Of a stretch of 64,000 nt of DNA, positions 1-9,315 are shown piece after piece. Source of the stretch: Candidatus Pelagibacter sp. HIMB1321 (GTDB taxonomy: Bacteria > Pseudomonadota > Alphaproteobacteria > Pelagibacterales > Pelagibacteraceae). The position numbers and the translations under genes were made by a program. Numbering within the stretch: position 1 is the first letter of the stretch; every line of letters starts with the position of its first letter. The stretch lies in NCBI RefSeq assembly GCF_900177485.1, contig NZ_LT840186.1, forward strand, positions 620,001 through 684,000. The letters are read 5' to 3'. The notes beneath the pieces were generated by a model. The model made no database searches and was not told the DNA's origin. It worked only from the letters and a program-made list of their open reading frames with translations.

Positions 1-1332
1 TTAAATAAGGTGCCCACACGAGAAGCTAATATGACTCCGTACGAGATTATGTTGTCTGAAAGTCAGGAAAGAATGTTAATTGTTCTTGAAAATGGCAAAG
101 AGGATGCTGCAAAAAAAATATTTGATAAATGGGATCTAGATTTTGCTGTAATTGGAAAAACAACTAAATCTAAAAAAATTGAACTTTTTTTTGATAATGA
201 AAAGGTCGCAGATATTCCTGTAAATACATTAGTTGAAAACTCACCTATGTATGATCGTAAATGGAAAAAAGCTAAACCTCCAAAAAAAATTAAAGTTGAA
301 AAAGAAGATATAAATAATTTAAAAGTAATTGAAGTACTTAAGAAAATTTTATCTAATCCAAATATTTGTAGCAAAGAATGGATTTGGCAACAATACGATC
401 ATACTGTTATGGGAGATACTATTCAAAAACCAGGTGGAGACTCAGGTGTGGTAAGAGTGCATGGCACAAATAAAGCTGTAGCTGCGTCTGTAGACTCGTC
501 TGCGGTTTATTGTTGGGCTCACCCACCAACAGGTGGAAAACAAGTTGTTTGTGAAAGTTTTAGAAATCTAATTTCTGTGGGTGCAAAACCTATTGCTATT
601 ACAAATTGTTTAAATTTTGGAAGTCCTGAAAATGAAGAAAATATGGGTGAGTTTGTTGAATGTGTTCAGGGAATTGGTGAGGCTAGTGAATACTTAAAAT
701 TTCCAGTGGTTTCAGGAAACGTGTCTTTCTACAACCAAACAAAAGATGTGGGTATTAAACCCACCCCTTCAATTGGTGGTGTAGGATTAATTAAAGACTA
801 TCAAAAAATGATTACAATGGACCTAAAAGAAGTAGATAATATTGTTTTGGTTATTGGAAAAACTGAAGGTCATATTGATCAAAGTGTGTTTGCAAGAAAT
901 ATTTTAGATGAAAAAAATGGTCCTCCCCCTGAAGTTAATCTTTTTAATGAAAAGAATAATGGAGAAACGGTTTTAAAATTAATTGATGCTGGTTTAATTA
1001 AGAGTGCTCATGATGTTTCTCTTGGTGGAATTATAACTGCAATTAGTAAAATGTGCATAAAAGGTAATAAAGGAATTGATCTTAAAAAACCAAAATATCT
1101 TATCAGTGATATTGAGTATTTCTTTTCAGAAGATCAAGGTCGTTACTTAATTGAAGTAACCAAAAAAGATTTGAAAAAAGTAACTATAATACTTGATAAA
1201 AATGCAGTTCATTATGATGAGTTAGGGGTAATAAATGAAGATCAACTTTATATTAATGAAAAGTCAAAAATTACAATTGACGAGTTAAAATCATCTAATA
1301 CAAGTTGGTTGAATAACTATATGGATAATTAA
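1..1332 (+). CDS. purL: Phosphoribosylformylglycinamidine synthase subunit PurL, 3' part
   Basis: This is the C-terminal ~443 residues of PurL; the reading frame is open from base 1, so the start lies outside the window. Family role: the ATP-dependent synthetase of purine synthesis that converts FGAR to FGAM with glutamine-derived ammonia. Visible family motifs include GVVRVHGTNKA, the PPTGGKQ loop, ITNCLNFGSPE, VVSGNVSFYNQT and SAHDVSLGG. Small-type PurL proteins are about 730-750 residues, so roughly 40% is missing upstream. The stop is followed after 1 base by the BolA gene, which suggests co-transcription. The apparent start at base 10 (GTG) is only an artefact of the window edge. Confidence 0.95.
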   Translation, partial: LNKVPTREANMTPYEIMLSESQERMLIVLENGKEDAAKKIFDKWDLDFAVIGKTTKSKKIELFFDNEKVADIPVNTLVENSPMYDRKWKKAKPPKKIKVEKEDINNLKVIEVLKKILSNPNICSKEWIWQQYDHTVMGDTIQKPGGDSGVVRVHGTNKAVAASVDSSAVYCWAHPPTGGKQVVCESFRNLISVGAKPIAITNCLNFGSPENEENMGEFVECVQGIGEASEYLKFPVVSGNVSFYNQTKDVGIKPTPSIGGVGLIKDYQKMITMDLKEVDNIVLVIGKTEGHIDQSVFARNILDEKNGPPPEVNLFNEKNNGETVLKLIDAGLIKSAHDVSLGGIITAISKMCIKGNKGIDLKKPKYLISDIEYFFSEDQGRYLIEVTKKDLKKVTIILDKNAVHYDELGVINEDQLYINEKSKITIDELKSSNTSWLNNYMDN

Positions 1333-1333
1333 A

Positions 1334-1564
1334 ATGGCAATGGATTTAAAAGAAATTGAGAGTTTAATAAAAGAGGCTTTAAGTGATGCGACTGTTGAAA
1401 TTCAAGATCTAGCTGGAGATGGAAATCACTACTCAGCAACTGTAACCTCTGCTCAATTTTCCGGTAAAAGTAAAATTGAACAACATAAAATGGTATACAA
1501 TTCACTAAAAGGTAAGATGGGAAATGAACTTCACGCACTAGCAATTAAAACAAAGGAACAATAA
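1334..1564 (+). CDS. BolA family protein
   Basis: A 76-residue protein of the BolA/IbaG family. These small proteins partner monothiol glutaredoxins in iron-sulfur cluster trafficking. The conserved HKMVYNSLKG segment around residues 51-60 and the C-terminal ELHALAIKT match the family, including the histidine that commonly takes part in cluster binding. It begins 1 base after purL, and its stop overlaps the start of the adjacent CGFS glutaredoxin by one base. That pairing strongly supports the assignment. I see no cysteine ligand in the variable loop, so it resembles the His-loop (IbaG/BolA3-like) type more than a Cys type. Confidence 0.9.
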   Translation: MAMDLKEIESLIKEALSDATVEIQDLAGDGNHYSATVTSAQFSGKSKIEQHKMVYNSLKGKMGNELHALAIKTKEQ

Positions 1565-1896
1565 TGGATGAAAATACAAAAAATTTAATTCAAAATCACA
1601 TTGACACAAACGAAGTATGTTTGTTTATGAAAGGAACACCTGATGCTCCGCAATGTGGGTTTTCTATGGCTGTTTCAAATATGCTAAAAATTCTAGAAGT
1701 TAATTTTAAAGGAATAAATGTTCTTGAAAATCAAAATCTAAGAGAAGGTATTAAAACTTTCAGTGACTGGCCTACTATCCCACAGCTATATATCAAAAAA
1801 GAATTTGTTGGTGGTTGCGATATAGTAAAAGAAATGTACGAAAATGGTGAACTTAAAAAGGTTCTTGAGGATAAAGGTGTTAGTTTTAAAAAATAA
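1564..1896 (+). CDS. grxD: Grx4-type monothiol glutaredoxin
   Basis: A 110-residue single-domain monothiol glutaredoxin. The CGFS active site is at residues 31-34, followed by the WPTIPQLYI segment and the GGCDI motif that bind glutathione in this family. Grx4-type proteins carry a glutathione-bridged [2Fe-2S] cluster and act with BolA proteins in cluster transfer and iron sensing. The gene overlaps the BolA gene by one base. Its stop lies only 2 bases from the convergent rpsD stop, so there is no room for a conventional terminator between the two transcripts. Confidence 0.95.
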   Translation: MDENTKNLIQNHIDTNEVCLFMKGTPDAPQCGFSMAVSNMLKILEVNFKGINVLENQNLREGIKTFSDWPTIPQLYIKKEFVGGCDIVKEMYENGELKKVLEDKGVSFKK

Positions 1897-1898
1897 AA

Positions 1899-2516
1899 CT
1901 ATCTTGAATAATATTCGATTACTAAGCTAGGTTCCATCACGATCGGATAAGGAACTTCTTCAAATTTTGGTACTCTAACAAACTTTAATTTCTTATTTTT
2001 TTCATCCATTTGAATGTATTCAGGAATTTCTCTCTCTTTATTTGCTAAAGCGATATCTATGATTGCAAGTTGCTTAGATTTATCTCTTATTTCAATAGTG
2101 TCTTCCTCTTTAACTGAATAAGAGGCTATATTAACTTTTTTACCATTCACTTTTACGTGGCCATGGTTAATTAATTGTCTTGCAGAAAAAATTGTAGTTG
2201 CAAACTTTGCTCGGTAAATAATTGCATCAAGTCTTCTCTCTAATAGACCAATTAAATTTTCACTTGTGTTTCCCTTAAGCATAGTAGCTTTTTTATAAAT
2301 ATTTCTAAACTGTCTTTCGTTAATATTACCGTAATAAGCTTTTAATTTTTGCTTAGCTTGTAATTGAATTCCATAATCAGATGGTTTTGAAGATCTTGTT
2401 TGACCATGTTGACCAGGTCCATATGCTCTTGTGTTAAAAGGGCTTTTTGGTCTTCCCCATAAATTGACTTTAAGTCTTCTATCTACTTTATGTTTAGAGT
2501 TTAATCTTTTTGTCAT
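1899..2516 (-). CDS. rpsD: 30S ribosomal protein S4
   Basis: Ribosomal protein S4, 205 residues, normal length. It binds 16S rRNA early in 30S assembly. The N-terminal part has the typical [24 protein letters not shown] stretch, interrupted here only by usual variation. The S4 RNA-binding domain covers about residues 95-155 ([28 protein letters not shown]). It stands alone, 40 bases downstream of the trmJ-like gene and outside any ribosomal operon, as in many alphaproteobacteria. The zinc-binding cysteines of some S4 proteins are absent. Confidence 0.97.
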   Translation of the reverse strand: MTKRLNSKHKVDRRLKVNLWGRPKSPFNTRAYGPGQHGQTRSSKPSDYGIQLQAKQKLKAYYGNINERQFRNIYKKATMLKGNTSENLIGLLERRLDAIIYRAKFATTIFSARQLINHGHVKVNGKKVNIASYSVKEEDTIEIRDKSKQLAIIDIALANKEREIPEYIQMDEKNKKLKFVRVPKFEEVPYPIVMEPSLVIEYYSR

Positions 2517-2556
2517 TTGAATATGGGGTTTATAAACTTACTCATAAGATTGTCAA

Positions 2557-3270
2557 TCAACGTTTTTTTCCTAAACTAGCAAATACTCCAGATAAAATGC
2601 GGGTTTCTTTAGATGATAATTCCATTCTATAAAAAATATTTCTTAAGTTCTCTAGCATAATTGGCTTCTTTTCTTTTGGTTTAAAAAAATTAAATTCATC
2701 TAAATTTTTTATGCATAAATCAGCCATTAGTAAAATTTCTCGTTTTGTAGCTGTTTTAACTTTGTCTGATTTTAAAAACTTTAAAGTTTTAGATTTAAGA
2801 ATGCTTGAAGCATAATAAGCAATAATTATTAGACTATGAGATAAATTTAATGATTTGAATTTAGGGTTTGTTGGTATTTGTAAAGTATAATTACAATAAC
2901 TTATTTCATTATTTGATAATCCTGATGCCTCTGAACCAAAAAGAAAAGCAACTTTTTTTTTAAAGTCTATTTTTTTTAGATCTTCTAATTGAATATGTTT
3001 AATATTTTTATTTCTAAATCTTGCTGATGTTGCAATAACAATATCGATATTTTTAAGAGCAGATTTTAAATCTTTAAAAGTTTTACTTTTATTTATAACA
3101 TCTTTAGCCCCAACCGAGGTTGCTAAAATTTTGTCATTTGGAAAAATTGGTTTAGGATCAACAACAATCATCTTTTGAAAATCAAAATTTTTCATAGCCC
3201 TAGCACAAGCACCAATATTTTCTGAAAGTTGGGGTTTATGTAAGATAAAAGAAATATTATTATTCGACAT
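2557..3270 (-). CDS. trmJ: SPOUT tRNA/rRNA 2'-O-methyltransferase, TrmJ type
   Basis: A 237-residue SpoU/TrmH-superfamily RNA 2'-O-ribose methyltransferase, closest in pattern to TrmJ, which methylates position 32 of tRNAs using S-adenosylmethionine. The three SPOUT motifs are visible: LSENIGACARAM near residues 16-27, LFGSEASGLSNNE around 110-122, and LNLSHSLIIIAYY around 142-154, which form the knotted cofactor site. It is the last gene of a tight minus-strand series (cysS, cimA, DUF1989, this gene), starting 2 bases after the DUF1989 gene. The exact target nucleotide is inferred from family only. Confidence 0.85.
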   Translation of the reverse strand: MSNNNISFILHKPQLSENIGACARAMKNFDFQKMIVVDPKPIFPNDKILATSVGAKDVINKSKTFKDLKSALKNIDIVIATSARFRNKNIKHIQLEDLKKIDFKKKVAFLFGSEASGLSNNEISYCNYTLQIPTNPKFKSLNLSHSLIIIAYYASSILKSKTLKFLKSDKVKTATKREILLMADLCIKNLDEFNFFKPKEKKPIMLENLRNIFYRMELSSKETRILSGVFASLGKKR

Positions 3271-3272
3271 AA

Positions 3273-4136
3273 TTATTTTATGCCATGATCTCTATTATAA
3301 TTTGAAATATTTGATCCTTTAAAATCTTTTAAATATTCTTGATCAACTGTCCAAATACTAACTTTTAGTGGATAGCATTTTGCAGTATCTGATGAATGTT
3401 CTGAACCACAATCTCCCCCAGGACAAGCTGAAAGAGCTCCTAAGATATCTGTTTCAGCATAGAATTCTAAATAATCACCAGGTCTAACTGGACTTGCCTT
3501 CATAAAGTATTGTTTAGTATCATTTGTAAATCCAGTTAACATAAAAACATTTAATACATCATGAACAATTTTTTCAGCTTCATCAATATTCAGATTTTTT
3601 TCTTTAACTAAAGCTCTGGTTAGGTTTGAGTGACAACAATAATGATAATCATTGCCTGATAACAATTTAGAGGTATAGGGATCACATCTTGTTCCAATTA
3701 CATCGTGAACCGAGCCTCCGTCTTCATCGTAATCATACCAGTCTAGTGTATCCCAAGTAATAGTTGCTAACGACCTCAAATATGGAAAGCTACTGAACAT
3801 TTTATCACCAACCGATAGATGTGTCCCATAAAGTGCTCTAGTTTTACCAGAATAAAATTTTTCATCTAAATTATTTAAATTAAATAAATTTAAATCTCCA
3901 ACCTGAGGACCCTCAAAACTTTCAATCCTAAAAAATTCTCCTTCTTTAACTTCAAAAGTTTTTGCGTCTCTAGGTGGAATTAAAATTTCACTTTTTTTAA
4001 CAAGGTTTTTTCTAGCTTTATGAAGAATATCTAAATTTTTTTCCTCTATATTACTATTAGGGTAACAAACAATAGGCTTTGCTCCTATTCTATCATTGAT
4101 ATCATTAGGTTTTTTTGAAAATTTTTTAATTTTCAT
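3273..4136 (-). CDS. DUF1989 (urea carboxylase-associated) family protein
   Basis: A 287-residue member of the DUF1989 family, whose members are often found beside urea amidolyase genes, although no urea genes are here. Family-like features are the EGEFFRIES / GPQVGDLN segment (residues ~80-105), the GTHLSVGDKMFSS loop, and clustered Cys/His residues (DYHYCCHSN and CPGGDCG) that look like a metal or ligand site. Function is not established. It sits between cimA and trmJ with 2-base gaps, so it is probably co-transcribed with them, but this gives no clear pathway clue. Confidence 0.75.
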   Translation of the reverse strand: MKIKKFSKKPNDINDRIGAKPIVCYPNSNIEEKNLDILHKARKNLVKKSEILIPPRDAKTFEVKEGEFFRIESFEGPQVGDLNLFNLNNLDEKFYSGKTRALYGTHLSVGDKMFSSFPYLRSLATITWDTLDWYDYDEDGGSVHDVIGTRCDPYTSKLLSGNDYHYCCHSNLTRALVKEKNLNIDEAEKIVHDVLNVFMLTGFTNDTKQYFMKASPVRPGDYLEFYAETDILGALSACPGGDCGSEHSSDTAKCYPLKVSIWTVDQEYLKDFKGSNISNYNRDHGIK

Positions 4137-4138
4137 AC

Positions 4139-5740
4139 TTAATTACTTGCGGGTGCATTATCTTTGAATAACTTGTAATCTAGACTGTCTACCAATGCTT
4201 TAAATGAAGCATCAATAATATTTGGTGATACCCCAATGGTAAACCAATTGACTCCTTTCGCATCAGTGCTTTCAATGCTTACTCTTGTGACTGCTTCTGT
4301 ACCTGTGTTTAAAATTCTTACTTTGTAATCAACTAATTTTAAATCTTTTAAGTAAGTAGAATATTTTTCAAGTTTATTTACATTTTTTCTAATTGCATTA
4401 TCAAGAGCATGAACTGGCCCGTTACCCTCACCTTCACATATTATTTTTTGACCATCTACTTCTAATTGAGCTTTTGCAAAAGAAATTATTTCTCCTGAGA
4501 TATTTTTTTTAACTGAAACATCATATTCGTTAATTGAAATATACCTTGGTATCTTTCCCATTAAACGTCTTGCAAGTAACTCAAATGAAGCGTCCGCACC
4601 ATCATAACTATAACCAATAAACTCTCTATCTTTAACTTCGTCTAAAAGTTTTTTAATTTTTGGATCATTTTTTTCAATTTTAATACCTATTGAATTTAAT
4701 CTTGAAATAATATTTGATTGACCTGATTGATCTGACACAACAATATTTCTTGAGTTACCAACTTCCGCTGGTTCAATATGCTCATATGTTTTAGGATTTT
4801 TTTGTACAGCAGAAACGTGCATACCACCTTTATGTGAAAAAGCTGATGCACCCACATAAGGTAAATGTTTATTTGGTTTTCTATTTAATAATTCATCTAA
4901 TAACCTTGAGCATTGAGTTATTCTTTTTAAATTTTCAGGTTTAATATTTAGTTTATAATTTTCAGAATAATCTTTTTTTAAAAAAAAAGTTGGTATAAGA
5001 GATGTGAGACTAGCGTTTCCACATCTTTCACCTAAACCATTAATAGTTCCTTGAACTTGACGTACACCAGCTTGTACAGCAGCCAAACTATTTGCAACTG
5101 CGTTATCAGTATCATTATGCGCATGTATGCCTAAATTATCTCCTGGTATATGTTTTGAAACTTCAGAAATAATACTTCCAACTTCATGGGGAAGTGTTCC
5201 GCCATTTGTATCACATAAAACAATCCATCTTGCGCCATTATCATAAGCTGATTTTATGCATGCTAATGCATATTCAGGATTAGACTTGTATCCATCGAAA
5301 AAATGCTCTGCATCAAACATAAATTCTTTACCCGATTTAACAATATACTTTGCACTTTCACCGATGTTAGTAAGATTTTGTTCATTAGTAATACCTAAAG
5401 CAACATCAACTTGAAAATCCCAGGATTTACCAAATAAGCAAATGGAAGAACTTTTTGAGTTAATTAATGATGCTAACATTGGATCATTTTCAGCACTGTG
5501 TTCTGATTTTTTGGTAATCCCAAAAGCCGTAAGTTTTGCATTTTTAAAACCATGATCTTTATTAAAAAATTCAGTATCTGTGGGATTAGCACCAGGCCAA
5601 CCTCCCTCAATGTAATCTACACCTAAAATATCAAGTGAGTTTGCTATTTTTTGTTTATCATCAATAGAAAAGTCCACACCTTGGGTTTGGGCTCCATCTC
5701 TAAGTGTTGTATCAAATATATATAGTTGTTCTTTACTCAT
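4139..5740 (-). CDS. cimA: (R)-citramalate synthase
   Basis: A ~533-residue enzyme of the LeuA/CimA family, of the long form typical of citramalate synthase. It condenses pyruvate with acetyl-CoA as the first step of threonine-independent isoleucine synthesis. The N-terminal TIM barrel shows DTTLRDGAQTQG, HAHNDTDNAVANS (metal-binding HxH) and NGLGERCGNAS. The C-terminal ~130 residues correspond to the LeuA regulatory dimer domain. I use the ATG at 5740, not the upstream in-frame ATG at 5752, because it forms an ATGA overlap with the cysS stop. The neighbour genes are tightly spaced on the same strand. Confidence 0.9.
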   Translation of the reverse strand: MSKEQLYIFDTTLRDGAQTQGVDFSIDDKQKIANSLDILGVDYIEGGWPGANPTDTEFFNKDHGFKNAKLTAFGITKKSEHSAENDPMLASLINSKSSSICLFGKSWDFQVDVALGITNEQNLTNIGESAKYIVKSGKEFMFDAEHFFDGYKSNPEYALACIKSAYDNGARWIVLCDTNGGTLPHEVGSIISEVSKHIPGDNLGIHAHNDTDNAVANSLAAVQAGVRQVQGTINGLGERCGNASLTSLIPTFFLKKDYSENYKLNIKPENLKRITQCSRLLDELLNRKPNKHLPYVGASAFSHKGGMHVSAVQKNPKTYEHIEPAEVGNSRNIVVSDQSGQSNIISRLNSIGIKIEKNDPKIKKLLDEVKDREFIGYSYDGADASFELLARRLMGKIPRYISINEYDVSVKKNISGEIISFAKAQLEVDGQKIICEGEGNGPVHALDNAIRKNVNKLEKYSTYLKDLKLVDYKVRILNTGTEAVTRVSIESTDAKGVNWFTIGVSPNIIDASFKALVDSLDYKLFKDNAPASN

Positions 5741-7086
5741 TTTAATTTCCAAGAAGTTTTACCATCTTTATCTTCTATTAAAACACCTTTGTCTAAAAGG
5801 TAGTCGCGAATATTGTCTGCTTCTTTATAATTTTTTTCTGCTCTAGCTTTGTTTCTAAGCTCTATTTTTTTTTCAATTTCTACATCTGAAATTTCTACTT
5901 TTATTTTTTTAAAATCTAGCCATTCTTCTTTAGTCTCATGAAGTAAACCAATAAAATTACATGCTGAATTAAAAATTTGTTTATCTTCATCATTTCCTTT
6001 GTAAGCCTTGTCATAAAGTTTATGTAAATTAGCAATATATCCTGGGGTATTTATATCGTCATACAAAGGTTGAACGATTTCATCAGTTAATTTTTTGTTT
6101 GACGGTAAATAAACATTATACCACTTATCAATCGTATTTTGACAATCATTTAATAATTTATCATTCCAATCTAACGGTTGCTTATAATGAGTGCTAATCA
6201 AAGCTAACCTTAAAACTTGTCCACTAATTTTTCCTTTAAAATCTTTTATCTTTAAAATATTTCCTTGAGATTTTGCCATTTTTTCATTCGACATGGTAAT
6301 AAAAGCATTATGTAACCAATAGTTAGCAAAAACCTTAGTGTCATTTGCACACCTTGATTGTGCTATTTCATTTTCGTGATGTGGAAAAATTAAATCAATA
6401 CCTCCACCATGTATATCAAATTCATTTCCTAAAAAATTCTTAGACATTGCAGAGCATTCTAGGTGCCAACCAGGTCTACCTTTACCCCAAGGAGAGTCCC
6501 AAGATGGCTCATTTTCTAAAGAAGGTTTCCATAATACAAAATCTTCTGGGTTTTTTTTATTTTCACTTACTTCAATTCTTGACCCAGCAATTAATTCATC
6601 CAATTTTTTATTTGATAATTTGCCATAATCATCAAACTTTTTAACTTCAAAATAAACATGGTTTTTATTTTCATAGGCATAACCTTTCTTAATTAATTCA
6701 GAAACCATCTCTATCATTAAATTAATATGTTCAGTTGCTTTGGGTTGTTCTGTGGGATTTTCACAGTTTAAAAACTTACAATCATCACTAAAACTTTTAA
6801 TAATATTTTGTGTTAAATCTGAAATAGATATTTTTTTTTCCTCAGAAGATTTAATAATCTTGTCATCTACGTCTGTAATGTTTCTAACATAAGTGACTGA
6901 TGAATATTTATTTTTAAGTATTTTAAATAAAATATCAAAAATAACTAAAGGTCTTGCATTACCAATGTGTGGATCGTCATAAACTGTAGGGCCACAAACA
7001 TACATCCCTACATTTTTTTCATCAATTGGAACAAATTTTTCTTTTTTGTTGTTTAGATTATTAGTTAAAAAAATATCATTACTCAT
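5737..7086 (-). CDS. cysS: Cysteinyl-tRNA synthetase
   Basis: A 449-residue class I aminoacyl-tRNA synthetase charging tRNA-Cys. It has the CGPTVYDDPHIGNARP start region (HIGH motif as HIGN), the zinc ligands at C29 and in HLECSAM and GGGIDLIFPHHENE, and a KMAKSQGN form of the KMSKS loop. The length is typical. It is the first gene of the cysS-cimA-DUF1989-trmJ series and shares an ATGA overlap with cimA. A 45-base spacer separates it from nadE upstream, containing a short AT-rich inverted repeat (7110-7127). Confidence 0.97.
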   Translation of the reverse strand: MSNDIFLTNNLNNKKEKFVPIDEKNVGMYVCGPTVYDDPHIGNARPLVIFDILFKILKNKYSSVTYVRNITDVDDKIIKSSEEKKISISDLTQNIIKSFSDDCKFLNCENPTEQPKATEHINLMIEMVSELIKKGYAYENKNHVYFEVKKFDDYGKLSNKKLDELIAGSRIEVSENKKNPEDFVLWKPSLENEPSWDSPWGKGRPGWHLECSAMSKNFLGNEFDIHGGGIDLIFPHHENEIAQSRCANDTKVFANYWLHNAFITMSNEKMAKSQGNILKIKDFKGKISGQVLRLALISTHYKQPLDWNDKLLNDCQNTIDKWYNVYLPSNKKLTDEIVQPLYDDINTPGYIANLHKLYDKAYKGNDEDKQIFNSACNFIGLLHETKEEWLDFKKIKVEISDVEIEKKIELRNKARAEKNYKEADNIRDYLLDKGVLIEDKDGKTSWKLK

Positions 7087-7109
7087 AATTTTAGAAATAT
7101 ACCTAATTG

Positions 7110-7127
7110 ATAGATTTGTGAATCTAT
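7110..7127. repeat. Short inverted repeat between nadE and cysS
   Basis: A perfect 7-bp inverted repeat (ATAGATT, 4-base loop, AATCTAT) lies in the 45-base spacer between nadE and cysS. It has no T-run on the minus strand and no G/C-rich base, so it is not a convincing terminator. It could be a weak RNA hairpin or a chance palindrome in AT-rich DNA. Confidence 0.3.
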
Positions 7128-7131
7128 TTGA

Positions 7132-7869
7132 TTAATTTGGAATTTTGCAAACTGGAATTGGCTCCATTTTATGTAAATTTTGTTTTCTAATACTCTCGTA
7201 TTGTTCTCTATTTACTGAATTAGGATTTTCCATGGCTTCTTCTAACTCTTCATATTTTAATCCTAACTGACCTTCATCAGTTCTTGCATCGTCCCATAAT
7301 CCATCTGTTGGGGCGGCCTCTATAATCTCTTTAAGTATTCCAAGTTCTTTACCAAGTTCCCATACTTCTGTTTTATTGCAATCTGCAATTGGAGATATAT
7401 CTACTCCACCATCACCATATTTTGTATAAAATCCAACACCAAAATCTTCAACCTTATTACCTGTACCAACAACTATTCCTTTATTAGCAGCAGCTACTTG
7501 ATAAAGAGTTGTCATTCTTAATCTTGCTCTGGAATTTGCCATTCCGTGCTCACTATCAAATTTGGATAGACTGGAAGTAAAAGATTTAAACAAATCATCT
7601 AAATTAATGGTGTGTGCTTCAACATTTTTAAATTTTTTAACCAACCAATCTTGGTGCTTTAAGCTTAAATCGTGTTGATTTGATTTTTGTCTAATTGGCA
7701 TTGATAATACAATAGTTTTAATACCTGTCATTGCACTAAGAGTACTTGAAACAGAAGAGTCTATTCCTCCTGAGATTCCAATTACAAGAGACTGAGCTTT
7801 TGAGGGCATGCTCTCAACATAATTTTTAATCCAATTTGAAATAAATATTATTTTTTCTGAGGGTTTCAT
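7132..7869 (-). CDS. nadE: Ammonia-dependent NAD+ synthetase
   Basis: A 245-residue NadE catalytic domain without a glutaminase domain, so probably ammonia-dependent. It amidates nicotinic acid adenine dinucleotide to NAD+. The PP-loop ATP site GISGGIDSSVS is near residues 29-39. Further matches are GTGNKVEDFGVGFYTKYGDG and the SPIADCNKTEVWELGKELG segment near 170-190. It lies 35 bases downstream of the DAHP synthase gene on the same strand and upstream of cysS. Confidence 0.93.
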   Translation of the reverse strand: MKPSEKIIFISNWIKNYVESMPSKAQSLVIGISGGIDSSVSSTLSAMTGIKTIVLSMPIRQKSNQHDLSLKHQDWLVKKFKNVEAHTINLDDLFKSFTSSLSKFDSEHGMANSRARLRMTTLYQVAAANKGIVVGTGNKVEDFGVGFYTKYGDGGVDISPIADCNKTEVWELGKELGILKEIIEAAPTDGLWDDARTDEGQLGLKYEELEEAMENPNSVNREQYESIRKQNLHKMEPIPVCKIPN

Positions 7870-7904
7870 TGTTAAAAATATTATTAATACTTAGCTTACA
7901 ATAT

Positions 7905-9284
7905 TTATGATGCAGCTTTATTTGCATTTTTAGAATAAGAGCTATTCTTTTTAATCTCATCTGAAATCAAAAAAGCTAATTCTAAAGCCTGATTTGCATT
8001 AAGTCTTGGATCGCAATGAGTGTGATATCTTGAAGATAAATCTTCTTCTGAGATTTTGTGAGCTCCACCAATACATTCTGTTACATCTTGACCAGTCAAT
8101 TCAATATGTAAACCTCCTGCATAACTGCCTTCACTTTGATGACAGGCAAATACATTTTGAACTTCTTTTAACACACTATTGAAGGGTCTTGTTTTAAAAC
8201 CAGTTGTAGCTTTAATAGTATTACCATGGCATGGGTCACATGACCAAATAACATTTAATCCTTCTTTTTTAATGGCTCTTATAAGTTTTGGTAAATATTT
8301 AGAAACATTATCAGCACCAAATCTTGAGATTAAAGTAATTTTGCCTTTATCATTATTTGGATTAATTCTATTACATAAATTGATTAAATCGTCAGGTTCA
8401 AGAGTTGGGCCACATTTGATACCTATTGGATTTTCTATCCCTCTACAGAATTCAACATGACCACCATCTAATTGTCTTGTACGGTCTCCAATCCAAACAA
8501 AGTGTGCGGACGTATCATGGTTTTCACCAGTTGTTGTATCAGTTCTTGTCATTGCTTCTTCAAATGGCAATAACAATGCTTCGTGTGAAGTCCAAAAATT
8601 AACAGTATATAATCTATTATTGAAATCAGAATTTATTCCACATGCTTCCATAAAAGCTAAAGCGTCTGCAATTTTATCTTCTAATTCTTTAAATCTTTTT
8701 GTCTCTGGAGTTTTCTTTATGTAATCTAAATTCCATAAATGAACTTTATTTAAATCTGCAAACCCACCTTTAGAAAATGCTCTGATTAAATTTAAAGTAG
8801 AAGCTGACTGTGAATAAGCTCTAAATAATCTTTTTGGATCTGGAACCCTGGCGCTTTCTGAAAATTCCATACCATTAATATTGTCACCTAAATAGCTAGG
8901 TAATTCTACTCCATCTTTTACTTCAACAGGTGAGCTTCTTGGTTTTGAAAATTGACCTGCAATTCTTCCAAGTTTAACAACTGGTAAAGAAGCTGAATAG
9001 GTTAACACCAAAGACATTTGTAATAATAATTTAAATGTATCTTTGATATTGTCAGGATGGAACTCTGCAAAACTTTCAGCACAGTCTCCTCCTTGCAGTA
9101 AGAAAGCTTTGCCATCAACTACATCGGCTAATTGAGATTTTAAATGTCTAGTTTCACCAGCAAATACTAAAGGTGGAAACGCCTCAATTTTTTCCAAAAC
9201 GTTATCTAATCCTTTTTTATCTGGATACTCGGGTATGTGTTTTACAGGATAATTTCTCCAGCTATTTTTTTTCCAATTTTTCAT
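7905..9284 (-). CDS. Class II 3-deoxy-7-phosphoheptulonate synthase
   Basis: A 459-residue class II (plant-like) DAHP synthase, the first enzyme of the shikimate pathway, joining PEP and erythrose 4-phosphate. Characteristic segments are LQGGDCAESF (residues ~82-91), WIGDRTRQLDGGHVEF, GIKCGPT, ISRFGADN and SCDPCHGN. Metal-binding Cys/His/Glu/Asp positions appear intact. The length matches the class II type and is much longer than class I AroG. It lies between glmS and nadE with short spacers. Regulation by aromatic amino acids cannot be read from the sequence. Confidence 0.95.
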   Translation of the reverse strand: MKNWKKNSWRNYPVKHIPEYPDKKGLDNVLEKIEAFPPLVFAGETRHLKSQLADVVDGKAFLLQGGDCAESFAEFHPDNIKDTFKLLLQMSLVLTYSASLPVVKLGRIAGQFSKPRSSPVEVKDGVELPSYLGDNINGMEFSESARVPDPKRLFRAYSQSASTLNLIRAFSKGGFADLNKVHLWNLDYIKKTPETKRFKELEDKIADALAFMEACGINSDFNNRLYTVNFWTSHEALLLPFEEAMTRTDTTTGENHDTSAHFVWIGDRTRQLDGGHVEFCRGIENPIGIKCGPTLEPDDLINLCNRINPNNDKGKITLISRFGADNVSKYLPKLIRAIKKEGLNVIWSCDPCHGNTIKATTGFKTRPFNSVLKEVQNVFACHQSEGSYAGGLHIELTGQDVTECIGGAHKISEEDLSSRYHTHCDPRLNANQALELAFLISDEIKKNSSYSKNANKAAS

Positions 9285-9315
9285 ACAACTCTGAATTGTT
9301 AACAGAGTTTAGGAA